Source: Clostridium sp. AF15-31 (GTDB taxonomy: Bacteria > Bacillota > Clostridia > Lachnospirales > Lachnospiraceae). Taken from it: a stretch of DNA of 64,000 nt. Below the pieces are notes generated by a model, which saw only the letters and a program-made list of their open reading frames with translations, was not told the DNA's origin and made no database searches. Positions 35,844 through 43,220 of the stretch are shown here, piece after piece (positions within the stretch are counted from its first letter, which is position 1; each line of letters begins with the position of its first letter). The stretch is from assembly GCF_003461625.1 (NCBI RefSeq), contig NZ_QTXL01000003.1:62001-126000 (forward strand), written 5' to 3'. Both the position numbers and the translations under genes were made by a program.

Positions 35844-35875
35844 ACCCCTTTTTGTAAAAAGGACGATAACCATAT

Positions 35876-36042
35876 TCAGACAAACAGAACTGGTCGATGG
35901 TTATACTATTATGTAGCAAGCCTATCCGAATGTCGGTCCTTGATGAGCTGTATAAACAGCGAATCTAGTACCGCTACATGAGGATAGAGTGCAAACGTCT
36001 TGCGTAATAATAGGTATAACCATCGGCCAGTTCGTCCGTTTT
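35876..36042 (+). ncRNA. Structured repeat element, copy B (candidate novel RNA)
   Basis: The outer arms (about 35887-35906 and 36014-36033, GAACTGG with CCAGTTC and so on) form a stem of roughly 25 bp with small bulges. Inward come TATTAT with AATAATA, GCAAG (35916-35920) with CTTGC (35999-36003), CTATCC with GGATAG, GA facing GA, AUGU with ACAU plus a CU bulge, CGGU with ACCG, CUU-GAU with AUC-UAG, GA facing GA, and hairpin GCTGT-ATAA-ACAGC. Every helix matches copies A and C in position but not in sequence. It overlaps the last bases of the minus gene ending at 36041 and follows the lipoprotein gene by 33 bases. Confidence 0.7.
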
Positions 36043-36319
36043 AAGATTTATCGTCCTCTTTTTTGACAATCTCATGGGTGATGGGATTTACGACTACGCC
36101 CATCTCCTCTGCCATTTTGAGGTAGACATCCATCTCATGGTCTTTTCTCTGCTGTTCGCGTTTACGGATAGCTTTTGACCGGATGATCTCCACGATACCG
36201 AATACAATCATACAGCATCCAAAAAAGATCATCACTGGACTTAAGGTTCCTACACAGCCTTTTACCAGACAGATTGTTCCGATCCCGATCATGACGATTC
36301 CCATTACCAGATTAAACAT
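36041..36319 (-). CDS. Small membrane protein, two helices
   Basis: This 92-residue protein has two N-terminal hydrophobic helices (MFNLVMGIVMIGIGTICLVK and LSPVMIFFGCCMIVFGIVE) and a basic, helical cytoplasmic tail ending in KKEDDKS. I do not recognise it. Its start codon directly follows the stop of the preceding 120-residue gene, so the two are coupled. The stop codon lies in the 3' end of structured element B. Confidence 0.65.
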   Translation of the reverse strand: MFNLVMGIVMIGIGTICLVKGCVGTLSPVMIFFGCCMIVFGIVEIIRSKAIRKREQQRKDHEMDVYLKMAEEMGVVVNPITHEIVKKEDDKS

Positions 36320-36682
36320 TTAACTTTCCTTTCCTGTATAAAATGCATCTTTTCCTGCTTTTTCCATCATTTTGTCATACTGATCGTACATTCTCTGCAC
36401 GCTGTTTTCGAGTAAATAATAATGCCGGATATATGGAATCAGTAAGACAAACAGTGCTGCCGCTAACAGTAAGATCTGTATTTTTTCCGTCACCACAAAG
36501 GTCACACAGCAGCCTACCGTAAGGATCGCAAATAAGATTGTTACAAGAAGATGGATCAGACGCTCATGCATGAAAAATTCAATCTGCACCAGATGTCTCC
36601 TCATCTCCTCATCAAAATCAACATCATCCCTTACAAGCAGCTTATCTACATATGCCAGATATTCTTTGATTCGTTTTGCCAT
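36320..36682 (-). CDS. Small membrane protein, two helices
   Basis: This 120-residue protein has a charged N-terminal third (EYLAYVDKLLVRDDVDFDEE), then two central helices (LLVTILFAILTVGCCVTFVV and a second near 85-100) and a basic helical tail. The family was not recognised. It is coupled to the 92-residue membrane protein and preceded by the 193-residue gene after 10 bases, so the three form an operon. Confidence 0.65.
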   Translation of the reverse strand: MAKRIKEYLAYVDKLLVRDDVDFDEEMRRHLVQIEFFMHERLIHLLVTILFAILTVGCCVTFVVTEKIQILLLAAALFVLLIPYIRHYYLLENSVQRMYDQYDKMMEKAGKDAFYTGKES

Positions 36683-36692
36683 ATTCGATCAC

Positions 36693-37274
36693 CTAACCCA
36701 TGTTTGCCTTATTCAGGAAATGATTCCATCCGGCAATTACCTTATCATAATAAAAGCTTACTATATAAGAATCTTCGTCAACATCAATGATCATCTGATA
36801 ACACTTCTTATCTGCTTCCGGCTTACCACCATAGAAGATATAGTTCTCTTTGAACTTTCCAAATATCTTTTCATACTCATCTTCCGCAAGTTTCTGATCC
36901 GGAACTTCTTCTACCAGATTATCATTTGCATCATAATACTTATGACCTTCCAACAATACCGCTTCAATGACCGGATTCTTAAACCGTATCTCCATCTGAT
37001 CGGCATATTTGTCTGTATAGTATTCGTTCTGAGAATTGTTATCCTTTACAACCGCACCTTCTACATAGAATTCCAGCCATCTTGCCCGAAGCCCTTTAAG
37101 GGAAGTTTCTGCATCTCTGACACTCCCTGCCGCGTCGTCTGCTTTCACTTTTTCAACACTCTCTGCTGCTTCGCCATCTGTTTCCACTTCTCCGACTCCG
37201 ACAAGCTTCATTTCTTTGATCTGTGCATCCCGTAACTGAATGGTTTCTATCTCATTTGTACTCTTAAATTTCAT
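36693..37274 (-). CDS. Hypothetical soluble protein, first of a three-gene operon
   Basis: This 193-residue protein has no signal peptide or membrane helix. It starts MKFKSTNEIETIQLRDAQIK, passes through an Ala/Glu/Asp-rich linker (about 30-60) and has a mixed C-terminal domain (FYVEGAVVKDN, RFKNPVIEAVLLEGHKYY, MIIDVDEDSYIVSFYYDKV). No function can be given. Two small membrane proteins follow, suggesting a membrane-associated complex (inference). Confidence 0.6.
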   Translation of the reverse strand: MKFKSTNEIETIQLRDAQIKEMKLVGVGEVETDGEAAESVEKVKADDAAGSVRDAETSLKGLRARWLEFYVEGAVVKDNNSQNEYYTDKYADQMEIRFKNPVIEAVLLEGHKYYDANDNLVEEVPDQKLAEDEYEKIFGKFKENYIFYGGKPEADKKCYQMIIDVDEDSYIVSFYYDKVIAGWNHFLNKANMG

Positions 37275-37357
37275 ATTTTATACACCGTCCTGAACAATTT
37301 TAACTGCCTATAACTATAAACTGTTTTTCATGGCTTGTAAATGGAATTTAAGACAGA

Positions 37358-37391
37358 AAAATAAGAGGAACCCGTCTTACAGGCTCCTCCT
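37358..37391 (-). terminator. Terminator of the amt-glnK operon
   Basis: AGGAGGAGCC pairs with GGTTCCTCTT (with G-U pairs) on the minus strand, followed by ATTTTT. It lies just past the glnK stop. Confidence 0.8.
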
Positions 37392-37397
37392 GTTTGT

Positions 37398-37745
37398 CTA
37401 ATTCAGCGCATCATAGCCGCTTTCCTTCGTACGAATCTTCATGGCGGTGCGGATCTCATAACTGAAGATCTTGCCGTCTCCGACTTCTCCGGTGTATGCT
37501 GCCTTCTGGATTGCATCGATCGTCTTCTTCTCCCATTCTTCCGAAGAAACTACGATCTCAAATTTGATCTTCGGCTGCATAACGACATCAACCTCTGTAC
37601 CACGTACAAGCTTCTTATATCCTCGCTGTGCACCGCATCCCATTACCTGAGATACTGTAATACCATTTACATCAATCGCATTCAGTGCTTCTTTTACATC
37701 TTCAAATACTTCTTCTCGCACGATTGCTTCTATCTTGATCATCAT
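37398..37745 (-). CDS. glnK: P-II nitrogen regulatory protein next to the ammonium transporter
   Basis: This 115-residue trimeric signalling protein senses 2-oxoglutarate, ATP and ADP. The conserved end AAYTGEVGDGKIFSYEI and the N-terminal IKIEAIVREEVFEDVKEAL fit the family. The T-loop reads GYKKLVRGTEVDVVMQPK. The tyrosine that is uridylylated in proteobacteria (in ELYRGAEY) is Val here, so that modification is not possible. The gene lies 26 bases after amt and almost surely blocks or regulates the Amt channel through its T-loop. Confidence 0.92.
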   Translation of the reverse strand: MMIKIEAIVREEVFEDVKEALNAIDVNGITVSQVMGCGAQRGYKKLVRGTEVDVVMQPKIKFEIVVSSEEWEKKTIDAIQKAAYTGEVGDGKIFSYEIRTAMKIRTKESGYDALN

Positions 37746-37770
37746 ATTCTCCTACTCCTTTCCGCAACTT

Positions 37771-39015
37771 CTATGAATCCAATCCGTTAAATGTCGGATA
37801 TGCACTTTCTCCCTGTTCTGCAAGATCCAGACCGATCTTTTCTTCCTTATCCGATACACGAAGCGGCGTGATCAGTCTTACAAGTCCAAGACAGATAAAC
37901 GTTCCGACCACTGCAACTGCTATTGTCACAACGATACCGATCAACTGTGCAACAAAAAGGTGATAGTCTCCGAAGAACAGTCCATCCCATCTGGCAACGC
38001 TGTTGATCGAACTCTTACCAAATAATCCGGTCGCGATACCACCCCAGACACCACCGATACCATGACATCCAAAAGCATCGAGTGCATCATCTATTTTCAA
38101 TTTCTTCTTTAATAAAGTAATCATACCACAACAAATCGGACTTACAAGTGCACCGATAATAAATGCAGACCAGATTGGAACAAAGCCTGCTCCCGGTGTG
38201 ATCGCAACCAGTCCGACAACAAGACCGGTCGAAGCACCAACCAAGGTTGGCTTTCCGTCTTTTATCACATCGATCAGCATCCATGACATCATGGCACTCG
38301 CACTTGCGATCGCTGAGGTTAAGAATGCATGAGCTGCAAGACCATTTGCTCCGAGGGCACTTCCTGCATTGAAGCCGAACCATCCGAACCAAAGGATAAA
38401 TGCACCAAGAGCAACGAATGGAATGTTATGAACACGATAAGCAGTATTCTCATAACCTTTTCGTCTGCCAAGGATGATCGCAAATACCAATGCGCTTACA
38501 CCGGAGCTGATATGTACGACATTTCCGCCTGCAAAATCGACGGAACCGATCTCTGCAAGGAAACCGCCCTGTCCCCATACCATATGTGCCATCGGGTAGT
38601 AAACCAGAATCGACCAGAACATGATAAAGAAGAATAAAGCCTTAAACTTTACACGTCCGACTAATGATCCTGTGATCAGTGCCGGCGTGATCATTGCAAA
38701 CATCATCTGGAATGCAATATATACAAAATGCGGAATATTGTCTGCATACGGTCCGGCCTCATTCATGGATATGCCATTTAACGCAAACCATCTGAGATCA
38801 CCAATGATTCCTCCGTGATTTCCCCCAAAGGAAAGGGAGTAACCAAATAATATCCACATTACAACCGAAAGTCCCATAATAAAAGTACATGCCATCATCG
38901 TATTAACGACATTTTTCCTTCGCACCATTCCACCATAAAAGAAAGCAAGTCCCGGTGTCATAAAAAATACCAATGCTGTACAGATCAGCATAAAACCAGT
39001 ATCACCAGTATTCAT
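37771..39015 (-). CDS. amt: Ammonium transporter (Amt/Mep/Rh)
   Basis: The protein (about 414 residues) forms a trimeric ammonium channel with 11 membrane helices. Signatures are GLAFFYGGMVRRKNVVNTMM, the DFAGGNVVHISSG region and the HGIGGVWGG near the end, which includes one of the paired pore histidines. I chose the ATG at 39015 because GGAGG lies eight bases upstream. An open in-frame extension to 39072 is untranslated leader, since it reads through the G-rich leader hairpin. Paired with glnK. Confidence 0.95.
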   Translation of the reverse strand: MNTGDTGFMLICTALVFFMTPGLAFFYGGMVRRKNVVNTMMACTFIMGLSVVMWILFGYSLSFGGNHGGIIGDLRWFALNGISMNEAGPYADNIPHFVYIAFQMMFAMITPALITGSLVGRVKFKALFFFIMFWSILVYYPMAHMVWGQGGFLAEIGSVDFAGGNVVHISSGVSALVFAIILGRRKGYENTAYRVHNIPFVALGAFILWFGWFGFNAGSALGANGLAAHAFLTSAIASASAMMSWMLIDVIKDGKPTLVGASTGLVVGLVAITPGAGFVPIWSAFIIGALVSPICCGMITLLKKKLKIDDALDAFGCHGIGGVWGGIATGLFGKSSINSVARWDGLFFGDYHLFVAQLIGIVVTIAVAVVGTFICLGLVRLITPLRVSDKEEKIGLDLAEQGESAYPTFNGLDS

Positions 39016-39179
39016 AACTATTTCCTCCATTTTTTTCTGAAATTCTTTTTGAAATCTCCGGCAGGTGCGCATCCCCCGACAGGTTTCGCTTCACTTTTTT
39101 ACAAAATTCCATGGTACTTTTTTTGTAAAACAGAAAAGACGCCAATCGAACGTATCTCGTTCAACTGACGTCTTTGTCT
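39016..39179 (-). promoter_or_regulatory. Structured leader of amt with an early intrinsic terminator
   Basis: Transcription should start near 39179. A hairpin follows at once: 39174-39157 pairs with 39152-39135 over 18 bp, three of them G-U wobbles that pair only on minus, then CUUUUCUGUUUU. This is terminator-like and sits within the first 50 bases. The remaining leader (39134-39029) is G/C-rich, with CUGUCGG and CUGCCGG that can pair across GGGAUGCGCAC. A 36-codon reading frame (39112-39002, MEFCKKVKRNLSG...) overlaps the amt start out of frame, without a clear ribosome site. I found no match to known riboswitch motifs or to ANTAR dual-hexaloop sites. Confidence 0.6.
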
Positions 39180-39185
39180 GAAGAT

Positions 39186-39214
39186 ATACTAGCAGACCTG
39201 ATTTATTTTTTCAA
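39186..39214 (-). promoter_or_regulatory. amt-glnK promoter
   Basis: TTGAAA and TAGTAT on the minus strand are 17 bases apart, giving a transcription start near 39179. Confidence 0.75.
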
Positions 39215-39291
39215 GTATTTTTTACAAATCCTTTACCATTCTTTAGCCAGGACATAATTTTACCTGTTTTTCTAAAGCAGATCGTATTTGT

Positions 39292-39320
39292 TTGACTTTT
39301 TTCTCATATTACGCTATGAT
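39292..39320 (+). promoter_or_regulatory. putP promoter
   Basis: TTGACT and TATGAT are 17 bases apart. Transcription would start near 39327, about 75 bases before the start codon of putP. Confidence 0.75.
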
Positions 39321-39402
39321 TTTTTAGTTATGTATTCTATTACGAAATTTAACGATTTTGTCCATGTTATGCATACGCAATAAAAAATTGGAGGATATTT
39401 AA

Positions 39403-40938
39403 ATGTTTATGACAACTAACTTTTTCATCATGCTTGCAATCGTTGTCTACCTGGCGATCATGCTTGTGATCGGCTTTGTTTACAGCAAGCGTAACAACAG
39501 TACAGAAGATTTCTATCTTGGCGGCCGTAAGATGGGACCTCTCGTAACAGCCATGAGTGCTGAAGCAAGTGATATGTCAAGCTGGCTCCTGATGGGACTT
39601 CCGGGGGTTGCATATCTGTCCGGTATCTGCGATGCCGCATGGACTGCCATCGGTCTTGCCGTTGGTACATGGTTGAACTGGTTCTTCGTGTCCAGAAAAC
39701 TCAGACGTTATTCAAATAATATCGGCGCGATCACTGTGCCTGATTTCTTTGCAAAACGATTCCATGATAAGAATAATGTTATCACAGCACTTTCCGCTCT
39801 CGTTATCATTATCTTCTTCATCCCTTACACAGCATCTGGTTTTGCTGCCTGTGGTAAGCTGTTCAACAGCTTATTCGGTATCAATTATCAGGTTGCCATG
39901 ATGTTGTCCGCCCTGTTGATTGTTGGTTACACTATCACCGGTGGGTTCAATGCCGTATGTGTTACAGACCTTGTTCAGAGTATCGTTATGACCGGTGCAC
40001 TTGCGATCGTTCTGATCTATGGAATCTCAAGAGCAGGTGGTTGGACAGCCGTTATGGACAACGCAGCCGCCCTTCCGGGTTATCTGTCTCTGACATCTAC
40101 CTTTGATGTTGCCTCCGGTTCTGAAGTCAAATATAACTTTTTGACAATTTTCTCAACTGCTGCATGGGGACTCGGTTACTTTGGTATGCCTCATATTCTT
40201 GTCCGTTTCATGGCAATCGAGGATGAGAAAAAACTGGTACTTTCCCGCCGTATTGCCTCTGTATGGGTAGTGATCGCTATGACCGCAGGTGTTCTGATCG
40301 GTATTGTCGGTCTTGGTATGACCAAAGCCGGTGCACTCGACACTCTGACCGGTTCAAACAGTGAAACTATTATCGTTCGTATCGCAGGTATCATCAGCCA
40401 GCATAATGCATTAACTGCTCTTATCGCAGGTATCATCCTTGCCGGTATCCTTGCCGCTACGATGTCTACCGCAGACAGTCAGATGCTTGCTGCTGCATCC
40501 GGTGTTTCACAGAATATCGTACATGATTTCTTAAAGATCAAGATTTCCGAGAAGACAAATCTTCTGATCGCACGTTTAACAATTGTTGGTATTGCGATCG
40601 TAAGTATCTTCCTTGCAAGGAATCCTGACTCCAGTGTATTCAAGATCGTTTCCTTCGCATGGGCCGGCTTCGGCGGTGCATTTGGTGCTGTTGTGCTCTG
40701 TTCTTTATTCTGGAAGCGTTGTAATCTTGCAGGTGCGATCGCCGGTATCGTATCCGGTGGTGCTACCGTATTCATCTGGAAGTATCTGGTTCGTCCACTT
40801 GGAGGAATTCTTGATATCTACGAACTGCTTCCTGCATTTATCGTATCCCTGATCTTCATCATTGTGGTCAGCCTGCTTACAAAGGCTCCTGATGAAGAAA
40901 TCATCCGGGAGTTTGAAGCAGCCGGCAAGAAGGCGTAG
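39403..40938 (+). CDS. putP: Sodium:proline symporter, PutP
   Basis: This 511-residue solute:sodium symporter imports proline. The N-terminal helix, GGRKMGPLVTAMSAEASDMS and SSWLLMGLPGVAYLSG are the strong PutP signature, and about 13 membrane helices follow. The protein ends with a short cytoplasmic tail (EEIIREFEAAGKKA). GGAGG lies eight bases before the ATG. A clear promoter and terminator make it monocistronic. The high share of C-ending codons compared with neighbours suggests high expression. Confidence 0.95.
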   Translation: MFMTTNFFIMLAIVVYLAIMLVIGFVYSKRNNSTEDFYLGGRKMGPLVTAMSAEASDMSSWLLMGLPGVAYLSGICDAAWTAIGLAVGTWLNWFFVSRKLRRYSNNIGAITVPDFFAKRFHDKNNVITALSALVIIIFFIPYTASGFAACGKLFNSLFGINYQVAMMLSALLIVGYTITGGFNAVCVTDLVQSIVMTGALAIVLIYGISRAGGWTAVMDNAAALPGYLSLTSTFDVASGSEVKYNFLTIFSTAAWGLGYFGMPHILVRFMAIEDEKKLVLSRRIASVWVVIAMTAGVLIGIVGLGMTKAGALDTLTGSNSETIIVRIAGIISQHNALTALIAGIILAGILAATMSTADSQMLAAASGVSQNIVHDFLKIKISEKTNLLIARLTIVGIAIVSIFLARNPDSSVFKIVSFAWAGFGGAFGAVVLCSLFWKRCNLAGAIAGIVSGGATVFIWKYLVRPLGGILDIYELLPAFIVSLIFIIVVSLLTKAPDEEIIREFEAAGKKA

Positions 40939-40949
40939 GAATCCCTACG

Positions 40950-40990
40950 AAAAAGGAAACCGATATACATAGTATATCGGTTTCCTTTTT
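40950..40990 (+). terminator. putP terminator
   Basis: AAAAGGAAACCGATATAC is followed by ATA and a perfect complement ending in TTTTT, giving an 18-bp stem 13 bases past the stop codon. Confidence 0.9.
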
Positions 40991-41020
40991 CTTATGTATA
41001 TTTTGAAATAACTTACATTT

Positions 41021-41185
41021 CCAAAATTACGGCTCTGTTATAGTTCACATATTATTACGCAAGTCGTTTGCACTCTATTTCAACGCAACGGTGCTAAGCT
41101 CCTCGCCTATAAGGCGACTCACTAAGTACCGGCGTTGAAAAAGGCTTGCTTCATAATAGTGAATCTATAACAGAGCCGTAATTGG
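41021..41185 (-). ncRNA. Structured repeat element, copy C (candidate novel RNA)
   Basis: Read on minus, the ends pair for about 28 bp (CCAATTACGGCTCTG with CAGAGCCGTAATTTTGG), then TATTAT with ATAATA, GCAAG (41149-41145) with CTTGC (41063-41059), TTTCAACGC with GCGTTGAAA beside a UU bulge, CGGU with ACCG, CUU-AGU with GCU-UAG, GA facing GA, and hairpin TCGCC-TTATA-GGCGA. The segment GAAATAGAGTGCAAACG is nearly identical to copy B. It lies between the putP terminator and the promoter of the next gene, on the strand opposite to both. Confidence 0.7.
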
Positions 41186-41200
41186 ATAAAGAAAATAAAG

Positions 41201-41228
41201 TTGATTTTATCTGCTTTTGTTATATAAT
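41201..41228 (+). promoter_or_regulatory. Promoter of the HD nucleotidase-like gene
   Basis: TTGATT and TATAAT are 16 bases apart. Transcription would start near 41235, downstream of the GTG at 41231, which rules out that codon and supports the ATG at 41267. Confidence 0.65.
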
Positions 41229-41266
41229 CAGTGAGAAATAACTATTTTCGACAGGATAATTTTTAT

Positions 41267-41803
41267 ATGGCTGATTATATTACAACTTATACCGGGGATC
41301 ATTTTGATCCGACTCTGCCGGAGGCAGAACATCTTCATATCGAGGACATCGCACACGCATTATCACTAATTTGTCGTGGAAACGGTCATGTAAAGACCTT
41401 CTTTTCCGTCGGCAGTCATTGTATCAACTGTGCAAAGGAAGCAGCTGCCCGTGGGTATTCCGACCGACTGGTGCTTGCCTGTCTGCTTCACGATGCAAGT
41501 GAAGCCTACCTGTCAGATGTTCCAAGACCTTTTAAAAAGCATCTTCCTGCATATAAAGATCTGGAACAGAATCTGTTAGATGTGATCTATACAAAATATC
41601 TGGGTTCTCCTCTGACAGAGGAAGAAGAACGCAGGATCAAATGCATCGACGACGATATGCTCTATTTCGATCTTCTCACTTTGCTAAATGAGCCATCGAA
41701 CAGACCGGAGCCTGAGCTTCACATCAACCTTTCTTATGAGGTTCGTCCGTTTGAGGATGTCGAACAGGAATATCTGCATTTGTTTCATATGCTGTATAAA
41801 TAG
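41267..41803 (+). CDS. HD-superfamily phosphohydrolase, YfbR-like
   Basis: This protein (about 178 residues) starts MADYITTYTGDHFDP at the ATG 41267. It has an HD metal site: His in FFSVGSHCINCAKEA, His-Asp in ACLLHDASEAYLSD and a distal Asp (RRIKCIDDDMLYFD). The arrangement is that of small nucleotidases of the YfbR/phage HD family that cleave deoxynucleoside monophosphates. Substrate is inferred from family only. Its stop codon is three bases from that of the convergent purine permease gene. Confidence 0.75.
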   Translation: MADYITTYTGDHFDPTLPEAEHLHIEDIAHALSLICRGNGHVKTFFSVGSHCINCAKEAAARGYSDRLVLACLLHDASEAYLSDVPRPFKKHLPAYKDLEQNLLDVIYTKYLGSPLTEEEERRIKCIDDDMLYFDLLTLLNEPSNRPEPELHINLSYEVRPFEDVEQEYLHLFHMLYK

Positions 41804-41806
41804 TAT

Positions 41807-43201
41807 TTATTTTTCCTCTTTCGGCAAAATGATATTTAAAAGAATAGCTACCATTGCTGCCGGTACAATTCCCGATCCGCCAAACACCAACTGTACCACC
41901 TCCGGTGTATGTACCAGAATTCCGGGATTAGCTCCCATTCCATATCCAACGCCCAGTGCTACTGATACAATGGAAAGATTTCTGGCATTCAACGGATTCT
42001 TCGTGATCAACTGAATACCACTGATTACAATTGAGGAAAACATCATGACTGCTGCGCCACCAAGTACAGACTGTGGCATGATTGATACCAATGCAGCAAG
42101 CTTTGGACATAAGCCGCAAAGGACAAGGAAAATGGCTCCGGTTGCAAGAGCGAACCGGTTTACAACCTTTGTCATGGCTACCAATCCAACGTTCTGACTG
42201 AATGATGTATTTGGCAGGACACCAAATATCGCTGCAAATGAAGAACCCAGTCCGTCACACATAACACCGCCTGCAAGTTCTTTATCTGTTGCTTCTCTGT
42301 CCAATCCGCCTTCCATAACACCTGAAATATCTCCAACCGTCTCAACTGCAGTTACAATGAACATAATAAGAACCGGAAGAATCGCCCGCAGATCGAAAAC
42401 AGGTTTTACAGGCAAAAGCTTCGGAACCGCAAACCAGGAGGCTTCCGCAACTTTATCCCAGTTCAACACCCATGCCTTTGTATATTCTACACCATCTGCC
42501 GTCACTCCGGTTTTCGGCAAAACAAAGCCCATGATCATTGCTGCAATGTATCCGAAAATAATGCCAAATAAAATAGATGACGAACTCAAAAATCCTTTTG
42601 TCGCATGTTTGAAAAACAAGATTACAATAAGCACAAACAACGCAAGTAACAGATTCTCAATGGAGCCAAAATCTTCTGCTTTATTTCCTCCACCAAAAGA
42701 ATTGATACCTACCGAAATCAGGCTTAATCCGATCGACATTACCACGGTACCGGTTACAACCGATGGAAAGAACTTACGAAGGGGCTTTAAGAAAAAGCCA
42801 AGCACTGTTTCAAAAAGGCCACCTATAATAGATGCTCCCATGATCGCACCATATGCCAGTATACCACCACCCATGGTTGCTGCTACACTGTTAAAGACAC
42901 CTATAAATCCGGAAGATGTTCCCATTATGATCGGTACCCGGCCTCCTACCGGACCAATTCCGAACAACTGTACCAATGTCACAATTCCTGCGATCAGCAT
43001 CGCATTCTGAAGCAAAGAAAGCTGTAGATCTGCGAACTCACCGCCTGCCAGGCCACATGCTCCTGTGATGATCAGAAGTGGGGTCAGGTTTCCTACAAAC
43101 ATTGCCAAAACATGCTGTAATCCTAACGGAATCGCCTGCGAAAGCGGCATCTTTCCATCCATCTGAAATGCTGTCTCAGACAGCTTAAATATTTTTTTCA
43201 T
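41807..43201 (-). CDS. NCS2 purine (xanthine/urate) permease
   Basis: This protein (about 464 residues) has a 14-helix uracil/xanthine permease fold: PLGLQHVLAMFVGNLTPLLI at the start and GTSSGFIGVFNSVAATMGGG and SVVTGTVVMSIGLSLISVGI further on. It belongs to the xanthine/uric acid branch. I chose the ATG at 43201, which has GAGGAG nine bases upstream; the longer frame (43234) overlaps the preceding gene. It ends the xdh gene group, so it should supply the substrate. Xanthine or urate are the best guesses. Confidence 0.9.
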   Translation of the reverse strand: MKKIFKLSETAFQMDGKMPLSQAIPLGLQHVLAMFVGNLTPLLIITGACGLAGGEFADLQLSLLQNAMLIAGIVTLVQLFGIGPVGGRVPIIMGTSSGFIGVFNSVAATMGGGILAYGAIMGASIIGGLFETVLGFFLKPLRKFFPSVVTGTVVMSIGLSLISVGINSFGGGNKAEDFGSIENLLLALFVLIVILFFKHATKGFLSSSSILFGIIFGYIAAMIMGFVLPKTGVTADGVEYTKAWVLNWDKVAEASWFAVPKLLPVKPVFDLRAILPVLIMFIVTAVETVGDISGVMEGGLDREATDKELAGGVMCDGLGSSFAAIFGVLPNTSFSQNVGLVAMTKVVNRFALATGAIFLVLCGLCPKLAALVSIMPQSVLGGAAVMMFSSIVISGIQLITKNPLNARNLSIVSVALGVGYGMGANPGILVHTPEVVQLVFGGSGIVPAAMVAILLNIILPKEEK

Positions 43202-43220
43202 TTGTGAATTCTCCTCATCT

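Noticed and set aside
35475..35873. Minus-strand reading frame opposite the small lipoprotein gene
   Set aside because: It is a shadow of the real gene on plus, without promoter or ribosome site.
39016..39072. N-terminal extension of Amt
   Set aside because: The extension would translate the G-rich leader fold; the ribosome site fits the ATG at 39015.
39016..39112. Glutamine, tetrahydrofolate or c-di-GMP riboswitch in the amt leader
   Set aside because: None of the conserved core sequences of these classes could be matched by eye.
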